In this document: in pieces, positions 1-8,480 of the stretch
Numbering within the stretch: the first letter of the stretch is position 1
How the letters are laid out: every line of letters begins with the position of its first letter
DNA from: CALZJC01 sp041574955
GTDB lineage: Bacteria; Acidobacteriota; Thermoanaerobaculia; Multivoradales; JAHEKO01
Direction: 5' to 3'
Length of the DNA: 39,360 nt
Assembly (NCBI GenBank): GCA_041574955.1
Contig: JBFGNS010000021.1
Coordinates: 1 to 39,360, forward strand
The notes under the pieces: model-generated
What the model saw: the letters and a program-made list of their open reading frames with translations, nothing else
Databases searched by the model: none
Told to the model about the DNA's origin: nothing
Translations under genes and position numbers: made by a program

Positions 1-113
1 AGCCCGGGCCACCGCTGGCCAAGCGACCGGGCCTTCACCCACACCGCACCTGCCACGCCCCCTCGCCGCCAGCGCTGAGATCCCTCGCTACCCTCGGGAT
101 GACAAACAGGGCT
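1..113. repeat. Palindromic intergenic repeat, copy A (cut by window start)
   Basis: Bases 1-100 match 223-321 almost exactly (one indel and a few changes near 60-75), a direct duplication with a period of about 222 bases. Position 2-10 is the right arm of the GC-rich hairpin seen whole in copy B, so the window opens inside a copy. It ends in a short motif whose ends pair (ATCCC...GGGAT, 80-100). No coding sequence is supported in 1-358; open frames here run straight through the repeat. Confidence 0.8.
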
Positions 114-166
114 TGAGGGCCTGGAGGCTTTGGGGGCTCTGGACTCGGAGCAGCAGCTCGGCGGGA

Positions 167-330
167 GGGAGCGCCAGCCGGCGGGGGCCCGGGCGGAGCG
201 ACATCTCATGCCTTTGGAGCGTAGCCCGGGCCACCGCTGGCCAAGCGACCGGGCCTTCACCCACACCGCACCTGCCACGCCCCTTCGCCCCCCGCGCGAG
301 ATCCCTCGCTACCCTCGGGATAGCAGGCAG
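167..330. repeat. Palindromic intergenic repeat, copy B
   Basis: Second tandem copy. The arms GGCCCGGGC (186-194) and GCCCGGGCC (224-232) flank a loop containing GGAGCGACATC and GCCTTTGGAGCG. The same loop text recurs in copies C (30876-31077, inverted) and D (32566-32737), so this is a dispersed family, not just a local duplication. The downstream part 223-321 repeats 1-100. It lies just after the 3' end of the minus-strand Nudix gene, where it could end or stabilise transcripts; that role is inference. Confidence 0.8.
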
Positions 331-358
331 GGCTTCCCTCCTCCGGCCCGCCGGGCGA

Positions 359-889
359 TCAATCGGCCTGGTGCCTTTCGAGCAGGTACAGCGCCGCGAT
401 CACCAGAGCGTGGGTGATTCGGCCCTCGGCGACCAGCCGGGGCAGCCGGTCGAGCGGCGCCTCCTCGAGCTCGATCTCCTCCTCGCCGTCCCCCTCCGGC
501 GGGCCGGTGCGCTCCAGGTCGGTGGCGAGGAAGGTGGTCAGCCGGTTGCTCTGGAAGGCCGGGTTGGGGTGGACCGCGCCCAGCCGCGTCCAGCTGCCGG
601 CGCGGTAGCCCGTCTCCTCCAGCAGCTCGCGCTCGGCGGCCTGCCGCGCGCTGCCGCCCTCCACCATGCCGCCCGGGATCTCGAGGGTCGGCGCGGCGAT
701 CCCGTAGCGCCACTGCCGTACCAGCAGCACGCGGCCGCCAGGCAGCAGCGGTACCACGTTGACCCAGTCGGGCGCCGCCAGCACCAGCGCCTCACGCCGG
801 TCGTCACCGGCCGCCAGCCGCTGCCGCTCGAGCGAGAACAGCCGGTGCGCGAACAGCTCCTCTACCTCCTCGGTGCGCCAGCTCCGCAT
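359..889 (-). CDS. Nudix hydrolase, ADP-ribose pyrophosphatase-like
   Basis: The 176-residue product belongs to the Nudix superfamily, which hydrolyses nucleoside diphosphates linked to another moiety. The start of the box, PGGMVE (72-77), and its core RELLEETGY (87-95) give the metal-binding REUxEExGU signature. The upstream part (VNVVPLLPGGRVLLVRQWRYG) resembles ADP-ribose pyrophosphatases (NudF type), which recycle ADP-ribose in the cytoplasm. Oddly, the box is one residue short: the usual Gly-Glu before the helix reads GGS, so the first consensus Glu is missing. The gene lies 41 bases downstream of the sulfotransferase on the same strand and may be co-transcribed. No clear ribosome binding site precedes the ATG. 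Family confident, substrate inferred. Confidence 0.88.
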   Translation of the reverse strand: MRSWRTEEVEELFAHRLFSLERQRLAAGDDRREALVLAAPDWVNVVPLLPGGRVLLVRQWRYGIAAPTLEIPGGMVEGGSARQAAERELLEETGYRAGSWTRLGAVHPNPAFQSNRLTTFLATDLERTGPPEGDGEEEIELEEAPLDRLPRLVAEGRITHALVIAALYLLERHQAD

Positions 890-930
890 GGCGCGAGCCT
901 ACCGCGGCGCCGGGTTGCGGTGTCTCGCTG

Positions 931-1962
931 TCACCCGTCGAGGCGGTAGCCGAGCCTGACGATCGACTCGCGGCAGGCCTCTTCGAGCCGCCGGCGCTCG
1001 CCGGCCTCGAGACGCGGGAACTTGCGCGGCAGGCGGCGCACCCGGCCCGCCTGCGCGCGCGCCCAGGCCAGGTCGGCTCCGGTCGGCTCGTCGCGCTCCA
1101 GCAGGAAGCCGACCAACTCGAGCAGCGTCTCCTCGGGCCGCGCCTGCAGATCCTCGAACGCCAGGTCCAGCTTGCGCTCGGCGGGCACCGCCGACAGGGC
1201 GTCCAGCGCGTCCACCATCCAGCGGTCGAGCATCGCCCCCATCTCCTCGATCGGCGGGTAGACCCGCCAGTCCCACTCATCCAGCGCGGGGTTCTTCTCG
1301 AGCTCGAGGTAGAGGCGGAAGAACGAGCCGTGCATCATCGAGATGGCGGTTTCGCGCGGGTCGCGGAAGTTGTGCACGATGCGGGCGTCCGGCCAGGTCT
1401 CGAGGATGACGCGCGTGTGCGGCAGCGAGCCGCCGGTGCGCTCGACCCACAGCCGTTTGCCGTGCCGGTCGCGCAGCCAGTCGAAGAACCGCACCAGCTG
1501 GTCCGCCGGGCTGGCCGGCGGGAACGCCGACACGGCTTGGCGTACCTCGGCCAGCAGCTCCGGTGCCTCCTTGCCGGCCAGGAACGGCAGCGTGTAGCTC
1601 AGCAGCAGCGACACCTGGTCGTCCTCGTCGGGCAGGTACAGCAGCTCGGCAGTAGGCCGCTGGCGCCAGTAGGCGATGCGCTGCGGGTAGGAGGGCCGGC
1701 TCAGGAGGGCGAAGAACTCGCGGCCCGAGAGCTCGCTCGAGGAGTCGAAGTACGGCTCCTCGCCCACCGGCTCGAACAGGTCCGAGATGCACAGCAACTC
1801 CGGGTGCTCCCGCACCAGCCGGGCCACCAGCGTCGATCCGCTCCGTCCGGAGCTGAGGATGAAGGTCGGGGTCTGGCTCCCCTCCGTGCCGGAGGCGAGC
1901 GCATCGACTCCGCCGCCGGCCGCGATCCACGGCGGAGCCGTCGATGTCTCGTCTTTGCCCAT
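931..1962 (-). CDS. Sulfotransferase family protein
   Basis: This 343-residue protein carries the 5'-phosphosulfate-binding loop SSGRSGST (37-44) near its N terminus. A 3'-phosphate-binding segment VHNFRDPRETAIS (196-208) has the Arg200 and Ser208 spaced eight apart as in PAPS-dependent sulfotransferases. It should transfer sulfate from PAPS to an unknown acceptor (carbohydrate, lipid or protein). No signal peptide is evident; about 30 polar residues precede the P-loop. It is divergent from the PASTA gene with only 52 bases between starts, and a perfect inverted repeat (1966-1981) sits directly before its ATG. The Nudix gene follows 41 bases downstream. Stf0/Sulfotransfer_3-like subfamily is likely; the acceptor cannot be read from sequence. 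Confidence 0.88.
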   Translation of the reverse strand: MGKDETSTAPPWIAAGGGVDALASGTEGSQTPTFILSSGRSGSTLVARLVREHPELLCISDLFEPVGEEPYFDSSSELSGREFFALLSRPSYPQRIAYWRQRPTAELLYLPDEDDQVSLLLSYTLPFLAGKEAPELLAEVRQAVSAFPPASPADQLVRFFDWLRDRHGKRLWVERTGGSLPHTRVILETWPDARIVHNFRDPRETAISMMHGSFFRLYLELEKNPALDEWDWRVYPPIEEMGAMLDRWMVDALDALSAVPAERKLDLAFEDLQARPEETLLELVGFLLERDEPTGADLAWARAQAGRVRRLPRKFPRLEAGERRRLEEACRESIVRLGYRLDG

Positions 1963-1965
1963 TTG

Positions 1966-1981
1966 CTGGTAACCTTACCAG
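1966..1981. promoter_or_regulatory. Perfect inverted repeat in a divergent promoter region (candidate operator or 5' hairpin)
   Basis: CTGGTAA-CC-TTACCAG is a perfect 7+7 palindrome with a 2-base centre. It ends four bases before the minus-strand sulfotransferase ATG and lies 33 bases before the plus-strand PASTA ATG. It is markedly AT-richer than its surroundings. On the minus strand it contains AAGG, the only Shine-Dalgarno-like sequence for the sulfotransferase, so a hairpin could also mask that site. Confidence 0.4.
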
Positions 1982-2014
1982 AGACATTTCCATGCTCCGA
2001 AAGCGCCCACCACG

Positions 2015-3796
2015 ATGCGGTTGAGGCAGCCTGCGGCGGGCTGGGCCCGGAGGCAGCGCGTCGTCTGGGCCATCCTGGCCCTGGCCGGTGCGTCGCCCGC
2101 CGCCTCCGACGGCTCGCCGCCCCGGCTGTGCTGGCAGGTGCCGGCGGCCGATCGCCTGGCCCGCCTGCCGCCTCCTCGCGGGCGCGCCGGCGAGCTGCAG
2201 GTGAGCGACGGCGCGCATTCACCCGTGTGGCTGGGCGGCAGCGCGCCTCGCGCGCGCACCCGCTTCTCCGTCGCAGGTCACGAGCCGGCGCTCTTCCTGC
2301 GCTCGCCCCGCGGTACCGCGACCGTGTGGGTGTGGGCACTCGCCGGCGACGGCGGTCTGCTCCGGCTCGGCGCGCGGCTGCTGCCGGCCGGCGCCGGCGG
2401 CTGCGCTGGCGAGCCGCTGCTGCGGCCGACGTTCGAGATCGAAGCCCGCGGCAGCTCGGGGCCCGCGACCTGCCGCAGCTGGCCGGTCGAGGAGGGCTGG
2501 CTCGAGCGGCTGGTGGAGGCCACACGCAGCCAGGGCGCAGCCTGCATTCCGCTGCCGGCGCCACCCGTCGACCTGACCCGGGTGCCCGACTTGGTCGGGC
2601 AGCTGGTGAGCGAGGCGGTCGCGCTGCTGCCGCCGCAGCGGCTAACCGCCGTCGTCCTGTCCGGCGGCGAGCCGGCCGCCGCCGACAAGCTCACGGACTA
2701 CCGCGTCGCGGCGCAGCAGCCGGCGGCCGGTAGCGAGGTCGAGCCCGGCAGCGAGGTGACGCTCGAGGCGATGCTCACCTTGCCCGACCTGCGCGGCCGA
2801 CCGCTCGGCGAGGTGGCGGCGATGCTGCGCCGGCTCGGCCTCGTGATGAAGGGGCCCGGCGCCCGCTTTCTGGCGGCGGGCGGAGAGGTCGAAGACCTGA
2901 CCGTGGCACTTCACGAGCCCGGGGCGGGACAGCCCGTGGCGTTTGGCGGAGTCGTCGAGCTGGACGCCTTCTCCGCGGTCCCGGACGTGCGCCGTCTGGC
3001 GCTGGCCGAGGCCGGCCGCCGGCTCGAGCGTCGCGGCCTCAGGCTCGAGGGAGGGAGCGATGTGCCGCGGGCCGCCGGACGGGTGCTCGCGCAGCAGCCC
3101 GACGCCGGCGCCCGTCTGCCGCTGGGTGCCGCCGTGCGCGTCGTCGGCGGAGTCGGGGTGCCGTCGCTCGAGGGCGCGACGGTGGCCGACGCCGAGGCGG
3201 CGCTCGCGGCGCGGGGCCTGCGACTCGGCCTCAGCGGCGAGTCGGCGGAGCGGTGGCGGCGCGAGGCCGGGGGCAACCGGCTGGCCAATCAGCAACCGGC
3301 GGCGGGGACGCTGGTCGCCGCCGGCACGGCAGTCACCGCCGAGCTGGCGATCGAGGTGCCCAACCTGCGCTGGATGCGCACCGCCCGCGCGGTCGAGCGG
3401 CTGGGCTCGTCCGGTCTGATGGCGGGTCGGCCGCGGCCTGGCGGAGCGGCCAGCCTCAGCCTGTGGGTGGTCGATCAGAGCCCCGCGGCCGGCGGCTGGC
3501 TTCCGGCCGGCGGGACAGTGAACCTGACCCTGGGACCCGGCCTCGCGCCCGATCTGGCGCCGCACCGCTGGCCCTGGCCCTGGCTGCTGGCGGTGGTAGC
3601 GCTCTACGGCGCGAAGAACCTCTTCCGCCGCAAACCCGAGGGTCTGCGGGTCGAAGCGCATCAGGACGCCGGAGCGCCCGCGCTGGCCGCCGGTGGCCGC
3701 GACAGCGGCGGGCCCTCGATACGGGTGCGGGCCAGCTGGGGCACCCCGACCACCCACCTCGACACCGGCAGCAGTGAGGAGGAGCACGATGGCTGA
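2015..3796 (+). CDS. Secreted/membrane-anchored protein with five PASTA domains, no kinase
   Basis: The 593-residue protein starts with a basic N terminus and hydrophobic stretch (14-30), a probable signal sequence. A Cys-containing N-terminal domain follows (about 35-180; Cys 39, 130, 153, 177). Five PASTA repeats lie at about 189-252, 256-319, 322-379, 382-446 and 448-507, each opening with VPDL/VPNL-like and closing with QQPAAG...V.L-like text. A hydrophobic segment (518-534) then leads to an RRK stop-transfer signal and a roughly 55-residue polar tail. PASTA domains usually bind muropeptides or act as stalks on Ser/Thr kinases or penicillin-binding proteins; here neither catalytic domain is present and the stalk precedes the membrane span. 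The downstream gene overlaps it by eight bases. Role unknown, perhaps cell-wall sensing or scaffolding. Confidence 0.85.
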   Translation: MRLRQPAAGWARRQRVVWAILALAGASPAASDGSPPRLCWQVPAADRLARLPPPRGRAGELQVSDGAHSPVWLGGSAPRARTRFSVAGHEPALFLRSPRGTATVWVWALAGDGGLLRLGARLLPAGAGGCAGEPLLRPTFEIEARGSSGPATCRSWPVEEGWLERLVEATRSQGAACIPLPAPPVDLTRVPDLVGQLVSEAVALLPPQRLTAVVLSGGEPAAADKLTDYRVAAQQPAAGSEVEPGSEVTLEAMLTLPDLRGRPLGEVAAMLRRLGLVMKGPGARFLAAGGEVEDLTVALHEPGAGQPVAFGGVVELDAFSAVPDVRRLALAEAGRRLERRGLRLEGGSDVPRAAGRVLAQQPDAGARLPLGAAVRVVGGVGVPSLEGATVADAEAALAARGLRLGLSGESAERWRREAGGNRLANQQPAAGTLVAAGTAVTAELAIEVPNLRWMRTARAVERLGSSGLMAGRPRPGGAASLSLWVVDQSPAAGGWLPAGGTVNLTLGPGLAPDLAPHRWPWPWLLAVVALYGAKNLFRRKPEGLRVEAHQDAGAPALAAGGRDSGGPSIRVRASWGTPTTHLDTGSSEEEHDG

Positions 3797-4412
3797 GACC
3801 CCGATGACCCTTCAGCGGTTCTTCTTCGGCCGTCAAGGTCCGCTAGGCTTCGGCGGCCGGCAGCGGCTGGCGTCCGGCAAGCAGTTCCCCGAGCTCCAGG
3901 AGGCGCTGCGCGAGCAGCTCGGCAAGGTGAAGTGGAAGGTGGTGGCGCGCGAGCTGGTCAGGCGCCTCGGTGAGCTGCTGGACGTGCGCGTCGCCGACAC
4001 CGTGATGGCCCCCGCCTGGCAGCGCTGGAAGGAGCTGCAGAAGTACCGCGATCCGGAACAGTGCCCGCCCGGTGAGTCGGCCATCGTGCCGCTAGCCGAA
4101 CACTCGATCGAGTCCACCCACTCGCCGCACATCGACCTGCTGGTGCGCGACGTGGAGATCGGTCGGCTGGACGTCCAGCTGGCCCTGGCGCTGCAGCTCG
4201 AAGGTGTCGTACTGCGCATCCACGACGGCAGGATCTGGCAAATCGAGGCCGGCGGTGCCAGCGGCAGCGGCAAGCTGAGCTGCTCGTTTCGCGACCGGCA
4301 GATCTACGCCATCGAGCGCGCGTCAAAGCGGTTCCGGCTCGCCGGCGGCCTGGGGTTCGAGGACGGGCTCGAGATCCCGCCGCTGCCGTCCGCGGTCTAC
4401 GAGGAGGGCTGA
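3789..4412 (+). CDS. Unknown protein paired with the PASTA protein
   Basis: I do not recognise this 207-residue protein. The ATG at 3789 overlaps the PASTA gene's end (TGA 3794-3796) and has a strong GAGGAGGAG site at 3776-3784, four bases upstream, which decides this start over a longer in-frame ATG at 3693. No signal peptide or membrane span is visible, so it should be cytoplasmic. The N-terminal half is rich in charged helix (about 25-75); the middle and C-terminal parts (about 115-190) look like beta-strands, with short motifs such as EHSIESTHSPHIDLLV. Translational coupling suggests it works with the PASTA protein, possibly at its cytoplasmic tail. Confidence 0.75.
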   Translation: MAETPMTLQRFFFGRQGPLGFGGRQRLASGKQFPELQEALREQLGKVKWKVVARELVRRLGELLDVRVADTVMAPAWQRWKELQKYRDPEQCPPGESAIVPLAEHSIESTHSPHIDLLVRDVEIGRLDVQLALALQLEGVVLRIHDGRIWQIEAGGASGSGKLSCSFRDRQIYAIERASKRFRLAGGLGFEDGLEIPPLPSAVYEEG

Positions 4413-4442
4413 GCGGGAGGGCGCTCAGCCGACGAGAGCCGG

Positions 4443-5228
4443 CTAGTCGCCGGCCAGCGGCTCGACCACGATCTCGTCCAGCCGCACCTCGGACACCGGC
4501 CGCATCCGGTCACGCACGAACCCGGGGCTGATCTGGTCCACCACCAGCTCGTCGCCGGCCGCGCCCAGATTCAGCTGATCGGCGAACAGCAGGCCGCCGA
4601 CGCGGCGGTAGTTCTCGAGCCGCCGGAAGCGCAGGCCGCCCGGGCTGCCCGCGAAGCTGTAGGCGAACTGCTCGAGTCGCGCCGTCTCGGGATCGAACCA
4701 GTAGAGGTACTGGTCGTCCGCGTCGCTGCTCGAGCCCGGCACGAAGGTGACCTTGACCTTGCGCAGCGTCCTGCCGTCCCAGGTCTCCTCTCCCAGGTCG
4801 TGCTTCCACACCCCGGGGTCGTTCAGCCGGTAGGGCAGAAACGGGAAGTAGACGCGCGCCATCGCCCAGTCGCGCAGCGGCTGCTCGGCGCCTTCCAGCA
4901 CCGCCATCGGCTCGCCGTCGCGCCATAGCGTGAGCGAGTCGTTCGACCAGTGGACGGTGCGCTCGGTGCCGCGGTACGGACCGCTCACCCGGTAGTCGAA
5001 CAGGCCGCCGTCGACCCGCGCCGCGATCCGATAGCAGCCCGACCCCGAGCACAGCCGTAGCCGGGTGTCGCTGGCGCGGTACAGCTCGCCGCCGTGATGC
5101 TCGATCGCCCTGTCGACGATGTCGAGCCGTGCCACCGGCTCGCCGGCGCCGGCCACTGCCGCCGGCGGCGACACCGTGACGGCGGCGAGAGCGGCGGCCA
5201 GGGCGGCCGGAAGCACGGGCAGGCGCAT
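4443..5228 (-). CDS. Secreted protein of unknown function, DUF6503/LolA-fold-like
   Basis: The 261-residue product begins with a clear Sec signal peptide (about 1-27: basic MRL, Ala-rich core, AVAGA cleavage region). The mature part has an opening helix (AIEHHGG), beta-rich central text, and the stretches FPFLPYRLNDPGVWKHDLG and YLYWFDPETARLEQFAYSFAG. These resemble periplasmic LolA-like or DUF6503-type proteins, which form open beta-barrels that bind hydrophobic ligands; this assignment comes from remembered family style and is not firm. It converges with the preceding gene (30 bases apart) and diverges from lepA with 138 bases between starts. No catalytic motif was seen. Confidence 0.75.
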   Translation of the reverse strand: MRLPVLPAALAAALAAVTVSPPAAVAGAGEPVARLDIVDRAIEHHGGELYRASDTRLRLCSGSGCYRIAARVDGGLFDYRVSGPYRGTERTVHWSNDSLTLWRDGEPMAVLEGAEQPLRDWAMARVYFPFLPYRLNDPGVWKHDLGEETWDGRTLRKVKVTFVPGSSSDADDQYLYWFDPETARLEQFAYSFAGSPGGLRFRRLENYRRVGGLLFADQLNLGAAGDELVVDQISPGFVRDRMRPVSEVRLDEIVVEPLAGD

Positions 5229-5366
5229 CGCGGATGGCTCCCTCGGAGCGCAGCCATTCTACGCAATCCCCGGCACGGGATAGACTCGGGCTCCGCCGGG
5301 GCCGCCTCCGCCCGACCCCCGACCCCTCGTTTCGCCCGTCGAGGCCCGCCCGCCGAGAGCCAGGCC

Positions 5367-7163
5367 GTGAAGCACATCCGGAACTTCTGCATCATCGCCC
5401 ACATCGACCACGGCAAGTCGACCCTGGCCGACCGGCTGATCCAGCGCTGCGGCGGCGTCGCCGAGCGCGAGTTCCGTGACCAGATCCTCGACTCGATGGA
5501 GCTCGAGCGTGAGCGTGGCATCACCATCAAGTCCAACTCGGTGTCGCTCGACTACCAGGCCGCCGACGGCAACCGCTACCAGCTCAACCTGATCGACACC
5601 CCGGGGCACGTCGACTTCTCGCACGAGGTGCGGCGGTCGCTGATGTCGTGCGAGGGGGCTCTGCTGCTGGTCGACGCGTCGCAGGGCGTCGAAGCGCAGA
5701 CCGTCGCCAACCTGTACCTGGCGCTCGAGTACGACCTCGAGGTGGTGCCGGTGATCAACAAGATCGACCTGCCGGCGGCCGACGTCGAACGGGTGCGCGA
5801 GGAGATCTCGGAGGATCTCGGGCTCGATCCGTACGAGGCGATCCTATGCTCGGCCAAGAAGGGCCAGGGCATCGACGAGGTACTGGAGGCGATCGTGCGG
5901 CGGCTGCCGCCGCCCCAGGGTGACCCCGAGGCGCCGCTCCAGGCGCTCATCTTCGACGCCCAGTACGACGTCTACCGCGGCGTGGTGATGCTGGTGCGGG
6001 TGCGGCAGGGGACGTTGCGGCCCGGTCAGACGCTGCGGCTGATGCACACCGGGAAGGAGTACGAGGTCGAGGAGGTCGGGCTGCTGCGGCTCAAGAAGGT
6101 CCAGCGCGACGCGCTCCAGGCGGGCGCCGTGGGCTACGTCATCGCCGGCATCAAGACGGTGCGCGACATCGCCATCGGCGACACCATCACCGACAGCGAG
6201 CGGCCGGCCGCCGAGCCGCTGCCGGGCTACAAGGAGGCCAAGCCGGTGGTCTTCTCGTCGATCTACCCGGTGTCGACCGACGACTACGAGGACCTGGCCA
6301 AGGCGCTCGACAAGCTGGCCTTGAACGACGCCGCGCTGACCTACGAGAAGGACTCGTCGAGCGCCCTGGGGTTCGGCTTCCGCTGTGGCTTCCTGGGACT
6401 GCTCCACCTCGACGTGGTGCAGGAGAGGCTGCGCCGCGAGTACGACCTGTCGCTCATCCTGTCGGCGCCCTCGGTGCGCTACGAGATCGAGCTGGCCGGC
6501 GGCGAGTTGATCGAGGTCGACAACCCCAGCCTCTACCCCGATCCGGCACAGATCGAGGGCTCGAGCGAGCCGTACATCAAGGCCGCGATCATGATGCCCG
6601 AGCGCTACATCGGGGCGGTGATGGAGCTGTGTCGCGAGCGGCGCGGCGAGAACACCACCTTCCACTACCTGGCGGTGGGCCGCGTCGAGCTGGTCTCCGA
6701 GCTACCGCTGGCCGAGGTGCTGTTCGACTTCTACGACCGGCTGAAGAGCGTCACCCAGGGCTACGGCTCGTTCGACTACGAGATGCTCGACTACCGGCCG
6801 AGCAAGCTGGTCAAGGTCGACATCCTGATCAACGGCGACCCGGTGGACGCCCTGGCCCAGCTGGTGCACGAGGAGAAGGCGCGGGCGCGGGCGCTGCACT
6901 ACTGCGAGCGGCTGGCCGAGACCATTCCCAAGCAGCAGTTCAAGATCGCCATCCAGGGTGCGATCGGCGGCAAGATCATCGCCCGCACCACGATCAACGC
7001 CTTCCGCAAGGACGTTACCGCCAAGTGCTACGGCGGCGACATCACCCGCAAGCGCAAGCTGCTCGAGAGGCAGAAGGAGGGCAAGAAGCGGATGAAGCGG
7101 GTGGGCGCGATCGAGATCCCGCAGTCGGCGTTCGTGGCGGTCTTGAAAACCGACACCGACTGA
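5367..7163 (+). CDS. lepA: Elongation factor 4 (LepA), ribosome back-translocase GTPase
   Basis: The 598-residue protein has the length typical of LepA. GTPase motifs are intact: AHIDHGKSTL (G1), a switch region followed by DTPGHVDFS (G3), and NKIDLP (G4). The LepA-specific C-terminal domain ends with conserved text around ITRKRKLLERQKEGKKRMK. It acts on the ribosome in the cytoplasm or at the membrane during stress. The start is the GTG at 5367, giving the canonical MKHIRNFCIIAHIDHGK; the longer in-frame ATG at 5094 would run into the divergent gene and is rejected. Its TGA shares a base with the hemW ATG, indicating co-translation. Confidence 0.97.
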   Translation: MKHIRNFCIIAHIDHGKSTLADRLIQRCGGVAEREFRDQILDSMELERERGITIKSNSVSLDYQAADGNRYQLNLIDTPGHVDFSHEVRRSLMSCEGALLLVDASQGVEAQTVANLYLALEYDLEVVPVINKIDLPAADVERVREEISEDLGLDPYEAILCSAKKGQGIDEVLEAIVRRLPPPQGDPEAPLQALIFDAQYDVYRGVVMLVRVRQGTLRPGQTLRLMHTGKEYEVEEVGLLRLKKVQRDALQAGAVGYVIAGIKTVRDIAIGDTITDSERPAAEPLPGYKEAKPVVFSSIYPVSTDDYEDLAKALDKLALNDAALTYEKDSSSALGFGFRCGFLGLLHLDVVQERLRREYDLSLILSAPSVRYEIELAGGELIEVDNPSLYPDPAQIEGSSEPYIKAAIMMPERYIGAVMELCRERRGENTTFHYLAVGRVELVSELPLAEVLFDFYDRLKSVTQGYGSFDYEMLDYRPSKLVKVDILINGDPVDALAQLVHEEKARARALHYCERLAETIPKQQFKIAIQGAIGGKIIARTTINAFRKDVTAKCYGGDITRKRKLLERQKEGKKRMKRVGAIEIPQSAFVAVLKTDTD

Positions 7164-8380
7164 TGGCCGCGCCCGGCGTCTACCTGCATCTGCCCTTCTG
7201 CTCGGCGATCTGCCCCTACTGCGACTTCGCGGTGGCCGTCGGCGACGCGGCGCGCCGGCGGCGGTTCGTCGACTCGCTGCTGGGCGAGATCGAGCTGGTG
7301 GCACACGACCCGTGGCGGGCCGGCGAGGGTGCCGACCCCGGCAAGCCGGCGCCGGGCTCCGAGGCTGCCGACACGATCTACCTGGGTGGCGGCACGCCGT
7401 CGCTGCTCGAGCCGGCGGCGCTCGCCGAGCTGCTGGCCGCCCTCGGCCGCCGGCTCGATCTGCCTTCCCGGCCGTGGTTGGCGCTCGAGGCCAACCCCGA
7501 GGACGCCACCGCCGAGCGGCTGGCCGCCTGGCGGCGCCTGGGGATCGACTTCCTGAGCCTCGGCGTCCAGTCGTTCGACGACGACGCGCTCGCTTTCCTC
7601 GGCCGCCGGCACGACGGAGCCGAGGCGCGCCGCGCGGTCGAGGCGGCGCTCGCCGCCGGCTTCCCCACCGTCTCGCTCGACCTGATCTACGGCCTGCCGG
7701 GGCAGAGCGCCGAGGCCTGGCGCGCCCAGCTCGACCTCGCCGCCGGCCTCGGCCCGCAACACCTCTCCTGCTACCAGCTCACCGTCGAGCCCGGCACGGC
7801 GTTCGGTGTCCGCCGCCGCCGCGGCCAGCTCAGCGAGCTGCCCGGCGAGGCGCAGGCCGAGCTCTTCCGCCTCACCCACGAGCGCCTTGCCGAGCTGGGC
7901 TTCGCCGCCTACGAGGTTTCCAACTTCGCCGCCTCGCCCGCCCACCGCTCGCGCCACAACCGCAAGTACTGGAGCGCGGCGCCGTACCTGGGCCTCGGCC
8001 CCTCGGCGCACTCGTTCGACGGCAGCCGCCGCTGGTGGAACCGCCGCGGCCTGGCGCAGTGGCAGCGGGAGGTGGCGGCCGGCCGGCGGCCGGTGGCGGG
8101 CGAAGAGCGGCTGACCGCCGAGCAGCGCGCCCTCGAGGAGTTGATGCTCGCCCTGCGCACCCCCGACGGCGTCGGGCTGGCGGGCTTCGAGCAGCGCCAC
8201 GGGGTGGACCTGGTGGCGGCCAACGCCGCGCTGTGCGAGCGGCTCTCCACCCGCGGCCTGCTGCGGATCGACGGCGGCCGGCTATGGCCCACCCTGGCCG
8301 GGCTGACCGTGGCCGATGGCCTTGCGGCGGAGTTCGAGCTGGCCGCAGCCGGTTCCGCGCCGATGCCCCGGACCGCCTGA
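7163..8380 (+). CDS. hemW: Radical SAM heme chaperone HemW (oxygen-independent coproporphyrinogen oxidase-like)
   Basis: The 405-residue protein starts at the ATG overlapping the lepA stop by one base. It has the radical SAM CxxxCxxC cluster motif with Cys13, Cys17 and Cys20 in PFCSAICPYCDF, then GGGTPS and the conserved HNRKYW and GLGPSAHSF segments. Like HemW, and unlike HemN, it lacks an N-terminal extension before the CxxxCxxC motif. HemW binds heme and delivers it to respiratory proteins. A C-terminal winged-helix-like HemW region (about 310-390) is present. The lepA-hemW arrangement is found in many bacteria, so this is a housekeeping block. Confidence 0.93.
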   Translation: MAAPGVYLHLPFCSAICPYCDFAVAVGDAARRRRFVDSLLGEIELVAHDPWRAGEGADPGKPAPGSEAADTIYLGGGTPSLLEPAALAELLAALGRRLDLPSRPWLALEANPEDATAERLAAWRRLGIDFLSLGVQSFDDDALAFLGRRHDGAEARRAVEAALAAGFPTVSLDLIYGLPGQSAEAWRAQLDLAAGLGPQHLSCYQLTVEPGTAFGVRRRRGQLSELPGEAQAELFRLTHERLAELGFAAYEVSNFAASPAHRSRHNRKYWSAAPYLGLGPSAHSFDGSRRWWNRRGLAQWQREVAAGRRPVAGEERLTAEQRALEELMLALRTPDGVGLAGFEQRHGVDLVAANAALCERLSTRGLLRIDGGRLWPTLAGLTVADGLAAEFELAAAGSAPMPRTA

Positions 8381-8403
8381 CCGACCGGCTGCGAGGCACC
8401 CAC

Positions 8404-8430
8404 CGCTCCGGGCCCCGGGCGACCGGAGCG
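8404..8430. terminator. Inverted repeat between convergent genes, possible bidirectional terminator
   Basis: CGCTCCGG (8404-8411) pairs perfectly with CCGGAGCG (8423-8430) around an 11-base loop. It lies in the 100-base gap between the converging hemW and lipoprotein genes. No U-rich tract follows on either strand, so it is a terminator-like hairpin by position rather than a classical intrinsic terminator. Confidence 0.4.
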
Positions 8431-8480
8431 ACAGGGTGGACCCCAGCGCCTCGGCCGTCCGCCTCACCCGCTGAGCCAGG

